From: Tetrapisispora phaffii CBS 4417
Taxonomy: Eukaryota; Ascomycota; Saccharomycetes; Saccharomycetales; Saccharomycetaceae
Reading direction: 5' to 3'
Length of the DNA: 64,000 nt
NCBI RefSeq assembly: GCF_000236905.1
Contig: NC_016533.1
Coordinates: forward strand, 310,001 to 374,000
Shown here: one piece after another, positions 56,557-64,000 of the stretch
How positions within the stretch are numbered: the stretch's first letter is position 1
Layout of the letters: the number at the start of each line of letters is the position of its first letter
Notes under the pieces: model-generated
What the model was told of the DNA's origin: nothing
The model's database searches: none
The model's input: the letters and a program-made list of their open reading frames with translations, nothing else
Made by a program: the position numbers and the translations under genes

Positions 56557-56816
56557 TAGTGAACACATTGATATGAGCCTGTATATACGATTAAATATTC
56601 AAACAATATATTACACCGATATAATCCACACCAAATAACTAAAGTTATAACAATTTTTTATTAGCTACAGTTAACTTATTTGTATGTAGTTATTTACTAT
56701 ATGTACATGAATTATGATAGTGTACTCTCGAAAAATATAAATGAAGTGTAATACTTGCAAAACTAGACGAGAGCTAGAAAGCTAATGTATCAAGGCGCAT
56801 TGACTCCCACTACTAA

Positions 56817-57101
56817 TTAGATTTTAGAACCATTATTGCCAAATGTTTGACCCATTTTTTGCATGTTCTCACCAACTTTAACGTTAGCTTCAAAATACTT
56901 AGCAACACATCTATCTAAACAGCTAGCTTCGTTCTTATCCAAAGCACCATCGGCATAGTTGGTGCTTATACATTTCTTATGACAGTTATCCACTAGTTTA
57001 TTGAACATATCAGTGACTAAATCTAATTCCGATTCAGCATTTTGAATTTTTTGTTCTGATGTTAATTGTGGTTGGCCACCTCCTAATCCGAATAAAGACA
57101 T
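56817..57101 (-). CDS. TIM10: Small Tim chaperone Tim10
   Basis: Tim10 forms the hexameric Tim9-Tim10 chaperone that carries hydrophobic carriers, such as the ADP/ATP carrier, through the intermembrane space to TIM22. The 94 residues begin [20 protein letters not shown] and contain the twin CX3C motif (NCHKKC and SCLDRC), separated by the usual spacer, each in a helix. The end, [15 protein letters not shown], matches S. cerevisiae (93). The start is the ATG at 57101. In S. cerevisiae it is the immediate neighbour of GPA1 (YHR005C-A). Confidence 0.98.
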   Translation of the reverse strand: MSLFGLGGGQPQLTSEQKIQNAESELDLVTDMFNKLVDNCHKKCISTNYADGALDKNEASCLDRCVAKYFEANVKVGENMQKMGQTFGNNGSKI

Positions 57102-57613
57102 GTTTAGTGAATATAATGAACTTAATGGGTTGTCTTTTTAAACATAACAAATACTGCAATTATACAATAAATTACATGATTGAACTGTCTATGCTTTATA
57201 AATATACTTAATTGTTTTAAATGAATAACTATAACTGGTCAGATTGTAAATAAATTTAATTTCAATATTAGTTAAAAAATTCTAAAGCGAAGTTTATTGT
57301 TAAGGCGGTGAATGGAAGGAAAAGGCGTTTAAGGAAAGGTGATCAGAACGTACAAGACGAGTAATTTGTCAGTGTTATCATGCAATGGTTAGTTGTATTC
57401 AAATGATAAACACAAGATATAGGAGAGGATAGCTTATGTTACTGTTTATTCTTGTAATATATGTGATATCTAGACTTTTTTACTTCTAAGACAAGACTTG
57501 AAAGGCAAAAAAATATGAAATAAAAAAAAAAACCATTTACATTGGCATTATAAACTAAGGGTTATATAAAATACATGTTTTTATATTGTTACTTAGCGAA
57601 GTTTTTAACATAA
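57102..57613. other. Intergenic: TIM10 promoter and CAB3 3' flank
   Basis: 512 bases of AT-rich DNA with a poly-A tract near 57523-57532. No gene or known element is evident. Confidence 0.5.
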
Positions 57614-57650
57614 CTAATTGTGCTTTCCTTTAATCTCTTCATCGTCGTCG

Positions 57651-57694
<44 letters not shown>

Positions 57695-59305
57695 GTCGTC
57701 GTCGTCGTCGTCATCGTCATCGTCTTCTTCATCGTCGTCTTCTTCATCGTCATCGTCGTCGTCATCATCATCATTATCATTTTCATCTTCAATGTCGGCA
57801 TCACTAGCGTCAAGTTTATTTGCCTCCGTACTTGCACTCTCTTGTTTCAAGACTGCTTTTTGTCTTTCTAATCTGGCTTTCTTAATTTCTATTATTTTTT
57901 GTCGTATTATTTCAACTATTTCATTCCATTCGGTCATACCACCCATGCCAATATCACCACATATTAAAACTTTCTCTACTGGTCGTAATATAATAACATT
58001 AGGCATATCTTCTTCTAATAAAGATAAATGCTTTTTGGTCATTGGATTTGTGTACATGAACGTATTCATTGCAGGTGCCACAATTAATGGCGCATTTGAT
58101 TGCCAACCTCTGACTGTTTGTGTCAATAAATTATCACAAATACCATTTGCTATTTTAGCCAACGAATTTGCAGAAAGAGGGGCAATTAAAAAAAGGTCAG
58201 CCCATTTCCTTAGTTCATGATTTAATATTAAATCTCCTAATTTGTTACTCCCGGACCATGCATCTTCCTCTCTCCAGATGTTTACATGGGAAGAAATTTT
58301 TAGACCTTTCAAAAAATGTTCAGCAGGTTTAGTCACAATTAGCTGAATGGAAATTTCCTCTGGCGTATATATTTTAAATAATTTGTCAATCAGTAAAGGT
58401 ATTTTGATTGTGGCAACAGAGCCCGTAGCGCCAATTAAAATATGGAATTTACCGTCATCTTCCTTTGATAAGAAGTCTGTAAATGGAATATGAGGTCCCG
58501 TTGGTGGTACAATCCTTGCTTTTGCGTTTGGCTTGATTGCAGGAATCACAGGAGTTAATACTGGCGATTGTTTCCCGGTCTCCTTACCATTAGTGGCGTC
58601 GAAATAAATAAAATCACCAGGCATGTGAACTATGCAATTTTTTTCATCAGTAGATTTCTCATCTTCTTTGTTAGTTGACATCCCTCTCATATTGGAGGGA
58701 TTCAAATTATTTTCTTTACTTAGGGTACTTGTCGAGTTATTTGCATCGTCGTTTTTCATTATAGTTTTATCATCAATAGTAGAAGTCATATTATCGATAC
58801 TCGCATTATTAGTCTTGGTAGCATGTTTTGTTGAACTGTTAATTAAACTGTCGCAACTTCCATTCGGGGAGGTCAATTGAGAGCCTTTCCCGTTTGTTGG
58901 TCTCGAAGATATCGAATACCTGTGTTTAGGATGTTTTTCGGCCTCAGAGACAGTAAAGGATACAACAGTACTAGTCACAGGGGATGCATCATCAGTTAGC
59001 AAAGACTTGGCATTTCTTTTAGGGTCCTTCTCGTTTCCATTCTCCTCTCCTGCACCCAACGAAATTTTATCCTCGAAATTCTCGCCAGACTTCACCAAAC
59101 TTAAAGTCCGTTCCAAACTATTTGACTCCAACACTTGTACAATCTCAGGAACTTTTGCAGAACCTTTAATATTCGTTGGAGATGCCGATCTACTATATAA
59201 AATAGAAATCGGTTGCGGTAGCTCATCGGTCTGTACAATCGGATCACCGACACTCTCCACAACGTTTCCTCTATTCTTGGCGCTCGTACAAGAAGTTTCA
59301 CCCAT
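57614..59305 (-). CDS. CAB3: Phosphopantothenoylcysteine decarboxylase subunit Cab3
   Basis: Cab3 is the obligatory subunit of the yeast PPC decarboxylase, a heterotrimer with Sis2 (Hal3) and Vhs3, in coenzyme A synthesis. The N-terminal 280 residues are Ser/Thr/Asn-rich and disordered. The flavoprotein domain (about 290-500) begins KFHILIGATGSVATIKIPLL and shows the Asn motif APAMNTFMYTNPM and the Cys of the substrate clamp, VLICGDIGMGGM. Where plant HAL3 has its catalytic His (in HIELRRWAD), this protein has Asn (LNHELRKWAD), consistent with Cab3 supplying Cys while Sis2/Vhs3 supply His. The tail is a long polyaspartate run, as in Sis2, Vhs3 and Cab3. The 563 residues compare with 571. Synteny: YKL088W next to CYT2. 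Confidence 0.94.
57639..57778. repeat. GAT/GAC trinucleotide repeat (polyaspartate tail of CAB3)
   Basis: About 45 triplets, on the plus strand TCATC/TCGTC units, encode an almost pure Asp/Glu run on the minus strand. Long pure sections of ATC (about 57651-57692) suggest length variation between strains. The plus strand reads as polyserine, which is a shadow. Confidence 0.9.
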
Positions 59306-59870
59306 TTATCTAATAAAATTTAACAAAATAATTTCAATTTAAACTAAGCTTTCCCAGTTAGTATTTTATTTTCACTTGTCTAAACACTCTATCTTTAGAA
59401 GCTTAGAACGGCACAATCCGCAGGCAACGAACTCGATCGATCTTCTCAATAAGAGAAAAAATACCACACACACAGAGAAAGCAAGCCTGTAAAACCTAAT
59501 TTACACCTCTCGTCCTTATAGTCACTATTTTAACTTCTTGAATCAAGACCGACATGGCAAGACTATTACTTCTAATTTGAATGGCTTCTTATATGGTAGG
59601 TTTTACTAATCGATTGTGCTTTATCATTGTCGCTCATTTGATCTTTGAAGGCACCTCAGTGAAAAATTTTGGAACCGGGTAACAAGCTGGAGGAAGTGTC
59701 AGTAATTCGTGAAACGACACAGTGGCATACAGTGATATAGGTAGTTGGAATGAGTACAACTAGTTATTAAGAGCTTTGTTTTTATTCTGTTCTATTACGA
59801 TTGTTTCTTTTTCGTTTTTTATAAAAATAGTATATAAGTAAATAGAAAAATATTGGTGAGAGTTTTCACA
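59306..59870. other. Intergenic: CAB3 promoter and 3' flank of the next gene
   Basis: 565 bases. A TGAAAAATTTT RRPE-like core at 59660-59670 and a Reb1 site CGGGTAA at 59676-59682 lie side by side, the same pair of motifs as in the ERB1 promoter. Here they are 355-377 bp from the CAB3 start and may instead help terminate the gene to the right. Confidence 0.55.
59676..59682 (-). promoter_or_regulatory. Reb1 site (TTACCCG) between CAB3 and its right neighbour
   Basis: CGGGTAA on the plus strand, 6 bp after an RRPE-like TGAAAAATTTT. It could be a CAB3 upstream element or a Reb1-dependent terminator 189 bp beyond the stop of the gene at 59871-61103. Confidence 0.5.
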
Positions 59871-61103
59871 CTAGATAAAGATGTCGGAGTGGTTGCCATA
59901 CAATGAGTTGCCTTTGTAGAATGGTAGTTGGAAAGTAGAATGATTTGTGAGATCTTTTCCAGTTTTAGTTGTCGTTATATCATCATCGTCATTGTTGTCG
60001 TTGAGAGTAGAGGTTCCGGAGACGGTCACTTTATGGGATGTTGCTGGCGTAGTCAAAATGTCCTTGGTGGCATCGCAGATACCTTTACCAGTCGCCGATT
60101 GACCAGCTACATCGTAACCAATTATGGACAAAAATGAGGATTCAATGTTTTTGAAGAAGCTTCTATTTTCAGTAGGTTCCTCATCCATGTTTGGTACACC
60201 CCTCTTGTCACCGGGACTGTTGTTATACATTGGTGTGACGTCGATACTGGTCGAACATATACTGATTCCGCTGTTGTTGTGGTCTTTGAGTCCGAACGAG
60301 TATTCTTTGCTGTTTCCCATATTATTGGACTTGTTGCTATCATCATCGAAGTTAAATTGGAACTTCACAAGCTTGTTCCTATCGTTTCTCAAAGACCTCC
60401 TGAAATTGACCATCGATTCTTCCTCTTCTTTCTTTGAGTAATGTCCCATACCTGTATTGCTTGACTCTGGGACATTTATTGCTTGTTCCAAACTGCGAGA
60501 AAACTGGCAATAGTTAAACTTGTCATTCGCCATAGCAGGATACGGGGCACTGATGGGTGTGATACACACAGAGTCGAATGAATGCACCCTATGAGACTCC
60601 TCTGAGCACTCTTTTGACACATCTCTGTCGGTTATAGCTGCAGTATGTGTTTCTAAGTCAGCACTAAACAGCGTATCTGGAAATTTCCCTTTCTCAAGCA
60701 TGTTTCCAATGCAGTGCTGCTCGTCAGAAGCCCCATCATCGAAGCTTGATTCCTGCTGCCTTACTTTTTTTTTGTTCTTCCACCATCGAAAGGTATGATA
60801 CCTTTCTTCTTTGGCCCCATCATTTCTACCCAATGATCCATACTTCAATGCCATACTATTCCGGAACGTCTGTCTCAACCCCCTCTCAGTGCTCTCTTCA
60901 CGATAACTACTCGAAGACCCACTACTGGTCCCTGTGCCACTGATGGTCCCTGTGCCATTGATTGCCACTGTTCCACACTCAGTTCCAGTTTCACACTCAG
61001 TTCCAGTTTCATGTACATTGGGCTCCACCAATCTTCTATGTCTCCCGAAATGTTTCCTCCAGAAATGCCTTTTTTTCCTAACTTCATTGTCTCGAGAATC
61101 CAT
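59871..61103 (-). CDS. Unrecognised low-complexity protein
   Basis: A 410-residue frame starts at the ATG at 61103. I do not recognise it. The N-terminus is basic (RKKRHFWRKHFGRHRRL), then a Gly/Thr repeat (TGTEC, TGTEC, INGTGTISGTGTSSG) at about 32-62, then another basic patch, FRWWKNKKKVRQQ (about 103-115). The middle is Ser/Asp/Glu-rich; around 175-200 lies HSFDSVCITPISAPYPAM, and VNFRRSLRNDRNKLVKFQFN (about 232-251) resembles a short linear motif. No membrane helix or enzyme motif is visible. Codon use and an intact 1.2-kb frame favour a real gene. It lies between CAB3 (YKL088W) and CCE1 (YKL011C), a synteny break, so position does not name it. Confidence 0.6.
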   Translation of the reverse strand: MDSRDNEVRKKRHFWRKHFGRHRRLVEPNVHETGTECETGTECGTVAINGTGTISGTGTSSGSSSSYREESTERGLRQTFRNSMALKYGSLGRNDGAKEERYHTFRWWKNKKKVRQQESSFDDGASDEQHCIGNMLEKGKFPDTLFSADLETHTAAITDRDVSKECSEESHRVHSFDSVCITPISAPYPAMANDKFNYCQFSRSLEQAINVPESSNTGMGHYSKKEEEESMVNFRRSLRNDRNKLVKFQFNFDDDSNKSNNMGNSKEYSFGLKDHNNSGISICSTSIDVTPMYNNSPGDKRGVPNMDEEPTENRSFFKNIESSFLSIIGYDVAGQSATGKGICDATKDILTTPATSHKVTVSGTSTLNDNNDDDDITTTKTGKDLTNHSTFQLPFYKGNSLYGNHSDIFI

Positions 61104-61468
61104 GACTGTGTCAATTCGATATCTAGATAGCTATATACCCAACTCATCATCTGAGACACACAAACACCAACTATGCCCATCTCAAAACAGACATGCATGT
61201 ACACATTCATTTATATATTGGTATACCAATACGCATACAGCCACAAATCATTTGTGTCACTTGTCTGACACGAACGACAACCACCAAAAATCTGAACATC
61301 GCTAATCGCGTATTTAGTGAATTACACCAAAACTGTTTAACAGGAATCCATTGATCTAGAAGTGAGTAAGCTATGCTTTTAGAAAGGATAGAGTATTTAA
61401 GAGGCAGACAATTACAGAAGAGGTGAGTGGATGAGAGAGATATTAGAGAGCACCCGCGCATTAGTAAG
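61104..61468. other. Divergent promoter region before CCE1
   Basis: 365 bases. It contains the 16-bp palindrome TATTGGTATACCAATA (61216-61231) within a TATA-like context. No gene is evident. Confidence 0.55.
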
Positions 61469-62551
61469 ATGCTAGTCACTGAGACGGTTAGTAGTGGTAT
61501 AATTGCTGCATGCCGAGTGCTGAATAATAGACAACTCGGTGCTCTGGCTTTACGAATAGGGTCTGCTGTGGGTATTAGGAAAGATGAAAGGGTTGCAAAC
61601 ATTGCGGAGCAGATTAAGCTATTACATTCATTGAGCAAGATTAGAGAGCAAAAAGGCATGTTGAGCGTCACTTCGATTGACATTGGGATTGCAAACTTTG
61701 CATATTGTCGAATGGAATGGTCGAAAGGAAGCACGGCGCCGACTCTCATCGAATTGGATAAAGTGTCATTGCAAAGGCAATTTGCACACATACTTGCGGC
61801 AGATAAGTCTCTGAGTGCGCCAGTTACTGCGGATATGGGCTTTGAGCTGACTGAATCGTTGTCTAATATTTCACAATTGCCGGATATCTTTACTATCGAG
61901 AGGCAACGAGCTCGATCTATGTCCTCGAAGACAGTGCTGGAGCCTGTACTGCGAGCAAACATCTTGGAACAGGTGCTGTTTTCCGGTCTGGTAAATAAAC
62001 AGCGATGGAGCCCTGGTATGCGAGATCGTTACAAAGTGCTGTCGTCAGACCCCCAACGAATGACAAAATATTGGTGTGAAAGAAAAGATACCTTCCCCGT
62101 GCACATTCAGGAAACTCCTCAGTATTTGAAACTAATGATCAAGAGGGCCACCTCAACCACTGCGAACACTAACAAGCTTACCAAGATGATCAAGATGTTT
62201 CTGGCGAAGGATGTGCTCCGAACAGCAGTGCACGATGAGCACCACTCACTAGTATCGTTATCACCAAAGAGCAGGCTTATATTCCAAAAAATCCCCAACA
62301 TCACGACAATGGACTACAGTCTTTACGACACACTGGGGATGGACCCTTCACAATCTGGGGCAAGAAAAGACGATGATTTAGCAGATTCGTTCTTACATGC
62401 TTTAGCATGGATGCAATGGCTCCAGTCATTAGATCAATTAACACCACTTCTACCCAAAGATCCTGCCAATATAACTGCTGTCGAAAAAGAACGATTCATT
62501 CAACACATCAAGAGCTTCATGCCAAGTTTGGAAACGAAAGCTCATCGATAA
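61469..62551 (+). CDS. CCE1: Mitochondrial Holliday-junction resolvase Cce1
   Basis: Cce1 cuts four-way junctions in mitochondrial DNA and aids its segregation. The RNase H-like core carries the conserved acidic start VTSIDIGIANFAYCRMEW (about residue 75-90) and a second block IFTIERQRARSMSSKTVLEP (about 145-165). A third cluster, ARKDDDLADSFLHALAWMQW, near the C-terminus supplies the last acidic residues. These are the expected metal-binding positions. The N-terminal helix-like region with LGALALRIGSAVGIRKDERV is the SAP-type DNA-binding motif. The ATG at 61469 gives 360 residues (353 in S. cerevisiae); 14 upstream codons are open but lack an ATG. It corresponds to YKL011C, away from the other YKL genes here. 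Confidence 0.93.
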   Translation: MLVTETVSSGIIAACRVLNNRQLGALALRIGSAVGIRKDERVANIAEQIKLLHSLSKIREQKGMLSVTSIDIGIANFAYCRMEWSKGSTAPTLIELDKVSLQRQFAHILAADKSLSAPVTADMGFELTESLSNISQLPDIFTIERQRARSMSSKTVLEPVLRANILEQVLFSGLVNKQRWSPGMRDRYKVLSSDPQRMTKYWCERKDTFPVHIQETPQYLKLMIKRATSTTANTNKLTKMIKMFLAKDVLRTAVHDEHHSLVSLSPKSRLIFQKIPNITTMDYSLYDTLGMDPSQSGARKDDDLADSFLHALAWMQWLQSLDQLTPLLPKDPANITAVEKERFIQHIKSFMPSLETKAHR

Positions 62552-63073
62552 GCAGCGAGTGTACACCGTTAACCCCAAGGGCCATCAGATCCTTCTTCTT
62601 TGGCCCTCATATGCAGTTGCTTAGAACTTGGTAACCCTTAATAGTGGATCACGTGCTATTTATTACCTCTTCAGGCGATTTCGCTTCCACAATAGGTAAA
62701 AACCGACCGGTTTAGGTAATTTTTGGTGGTTTTCCAAAGGCTTCGTTGGGAATTATTGTGGACCCGCAACCAACTTTTGAGATTGAATTGTTAACAGCTC
62801 AGCAGGAAAAGAACTAATAAAGTTTCAAATTGTAATACTAAGAAGAGAGATGTGTTTGAATTGTAAATTAAGAAGTTCAATGGATATTCATGTATCATTT
62901 TATTATAAGAGGAAGCTAGAATATTTCAAGATACCTCGTTACACATATATATAAAGCAAGCATTTCTCTATCTCTTGTTTTTTTTTATTATTTAATTACG
63001 TATTGACGAACATCTCATTTTTACACAAAGCCAAAGGAGAATAAGAAAGTGCAGAATAATAATAGTATCTAGG
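62552..63073. other. Intergenic: CCE1 3' flank and promoter of the next gene
   Basis: 522 bases. An ATCACGTG box (62648-62655) and a dyad AAACCGACCGGTTT at about 62700-62713 lie in a GC-richer first half. The second half is AT-rich with a TATA-like stretch (about 62945-62955) 120 bp before the next ATG. Confidence 0.6.
62648..62655. promoter_or_regulatory. CACGTG box (Cbf1/CDEI type)
   Basis: ATCACGTG matches the Cbf1 consensus RTCACRTG. No AT-rich CDEII and no CDEIII (TTCCGAA core) follows, so it is read as a promoter site, not a centromere. Confidence 0.5.
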
Positions 63074-64000
63074 ATGCAATTGTTTCAACTTTTATTTTTG
63101 AGTTTTGCTCTATTGCAATCATTTGTTATTGGTATGAAAGATGTTGGGTATGCTCAGCAATTCATGGATGAGAATAATCTTGTCCAAGTCAATGGTAAGA
63201 ACTACCATGAATTGAGAAAAGGTATTAAGGACCATTGGGCTATTGTCCTCTTCAGTGCCAAGCATATTGATCCTACGAAAGGTAGTTGTGAGATTTGTGA
63301 TCATTTTGCGGTTGTTATGGCTAATGTGGCTAAATATGTGAATAAATACGATCCTGGTACTAAAGCATTGTTCTATTTTGTCGATCTTCCTGAAACTTTA
63401 AGTGCTGTTAGAGATTTCGATTTCACATTCGTTCCTCACTTGTATGTATTTCCTCCCCCTCCTAGAAAGACTATTTGGAAAGATCAAGATAAACTATTCT
63501 ACAACCTGGATTTTGAAAATTCCATGAATGAATGGAAGTTCGCTGAGTTCTTGGACGATTACATCGAGTTACCAATGAATGAAATGGCAGAGGATCTATC
63601 AAGAGACTTCATTGTAGTGGAAACCCCAGAATCTTTAAAAGATAAAATTGAGCCAACCTCTCGTAATTTGAACAGCATGAAGAATAAGAATATCAAGAAG
63701 AGACCTAAGCATTCCAGCACGATTGCAAAAAGCAACAAAGTGAAGAAAGCAGTCACTCATTCCACCGTGATGCACAGTCCTGACACTGCACAAGCAGCCG
63801 ATATGCACGATCATTCTACTAAACCAGTTAAGAGCGGAAAGAAGGTCAGATCCAAGCGTAATTCCAAATCCAAGTCCGCATCTAGCTCTAAGTCGAGCTC
63901 TAAGCCTAGCTCTAAGTCGAGCTCTAAGTCTCTAGTCAACAAGTTCACCGTCCCATCTGTCGATGAACCAATCGAATCTTTCAAAAATAGTCACAACAAA
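63074..64000 (+). CDS. Ost3/Ost6-like thioredoxin-fold protein (partial, runs off the window)
   Basis: The frame is open for 309 codons from the ATG at 63074 to the window end. A signal peptide (1-20, LFQLLFLSFALLQSFVIG) leads into a thioredoxin-like domain (about 22-170). It has WAIVLFSAKHIDPTKGSCEI with the CxxC pair C72/C75, a central LFYFVDLPETLSAVRDFDF, and the cis-proline region FTFVPHLYVFPPP. This pattern fits Ost3/Ost6, the oligosaccharyltransferase subunits with oxidoreductase activity. In those proteins membrane helices follow soon after. Here a Lys/Ser/Asn-rich stretch of more than 120 residues follows, with a 12-bp tandem repeat. Membrane helices, if any, lie beyond the window. 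Family fit is good; the paralogue is undetermined. Confidence 0.65.
   Translation, partial: MQLFQLLFLSFALLQSFVIGMKDVGYAQQFMDENNLVQVNGKNYHELRKGIKDHWAIVLFSAKHIDPTKGSCEICDHFAVVMANVAKYVNKYDPGTKALFYFVDLPETLSAVRDFDFTFVPHLYVFPPPPRKTIWKDQDKLFYNLDFENSMNEWKFAEFLDDYIELPMNEMAEDLSRDFIVVETPESLKDKIEPTSRNLNSMKNKNIKKRPKHSSTIAKSNKVKKAVTHSTVMHSPDTAQAADMHDHSTKPVKSGKKVRSKRNSKSKSASSSKSSSKPSSKSSSKSLVNKFTVPSVDEPIESFKNSHNK
63884..63931 (+). repeat. Four tandem 12-bp units in the Ost3/6-like gene
   Basis: AGCTCTAAGTCG repeats four times with changes only in the last three bases of units 2 and 4. It encodes Ser-Ser-Lys-Ser/Pro units in the Lys/Ser-rich linker. Confidence 0.9.

Noticed and set aside
57618..58220. Plus-strand frame of 200 codons starting with a long polyserine run
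   Set aside because: It is the antisense of the CAB3 polyaspartate tail and flavoprotein domain; the triplet repeat is open in every frame.
62648..62730. Possible point centromere at the ATCACGTG box
   Set aside because: No AT-rich 80-bp CDEII and no CDEIII with a TTCCGAA core follow; the flank is GC-rich.

Overview
This is nuclear DNA from a budding yeast of the family Saccharomycetaceae. Nearly every long reading frame is recognisable as the orthologue of a Saccharomyces cerevisiae gene. Genes are compact and unspliced: I saw no TACTAAC branch point paired with a GTATGT donor. Intergenic DNA is AT-rich, and most start codons have a TATA-like box 60-200 bp upstream. The window holds 34 complete protein genes, two genes cut by its ends and one tRNA-His gene. 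I saw no rRNA, LTR retrotransposon or point centromere.

Gene order is the main clue to the lineage. Reading left to right, the genes belong to two S. cerevisiae segments, YMR030-YMR065 and YKL048-YKL088 plus YHR005, interleaved with strands that agree with both. Those two segments are sister regions from the whole-genome duplication (they carry pairs such as MSN2/MSN4, NUP116/NUP100, EIS1/YKL050C and YET2/YET1). Several ancestral neighbours are absent from their expected places (HOF1, IMP2, MIH1, CSM3, YNK1, MUD2, DHR2, TEF4, MDH1). The best reading is a post-duplication yeast outside Saccharomyces whose duplicate losses differ from those of S. cerevisiae. A non-duplicated yeast with rearrangements is the alternative. 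I do not name a species.

Layout. 0-10 kb: end of a RSF1- or SFK1-position gene, EIS1, CSE4, ARP9, RCH1, ELM1. 10-21 kb: MSN2/4, CCS1, MNR2, SUB1, YET1/2, a 61-residue gene at the YKL065W-A position, MCM1, tRNA-His. 21-36 kb: NUP116, ERB1, STV1, LHS1, BUB2, AAC. 37-46 kb: a poorly known gene at the YKL075C position, PSG1, SEN15, SAM37, RNA14, KAR5. 46-59 kb: SMY1, VMA5, RRP14, HOT13, GPA1, CYT2, TIM10, CAB3. 59-64 kb: an unrecognised low-complexity gene, CCE1, and the start of an Ost3/Ost6-like gene.

These are housekeeping and signalling genes with no shared operon-like function, but themes recur: mating (GPA1, KAR5, MCM1), vacuolar acidification and ion transport (STV1, VMA5, MNR2, RCH1), mitochondrial biogenesis (SAM37, TIM10, HOT13, CYT2, AAC, CCE1), secretory pathway (LHS1, PSG1, YET, the Ost3/6-like protein) and ribosome assembly (ERB1, RRP14). 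Regulatory sites fit these roles: pheromone response elements before GPA1 and KAR5, RRPE and PAC boxes before ERB1 and RRP14, and MCB boxes before CSE4 and ELM1.

I did not find a convincing new biological system. The most unusual items are intergenic hairpins (13.76, 12.67 and 24.82 kb), a GC-rich multi-frame-open island (19.6-20.0 kb), a small conserved-position membrane gene, a near-exact internal duplication in NUP116, and an Ost3/6-like protein with a long Lys/Ser linker.
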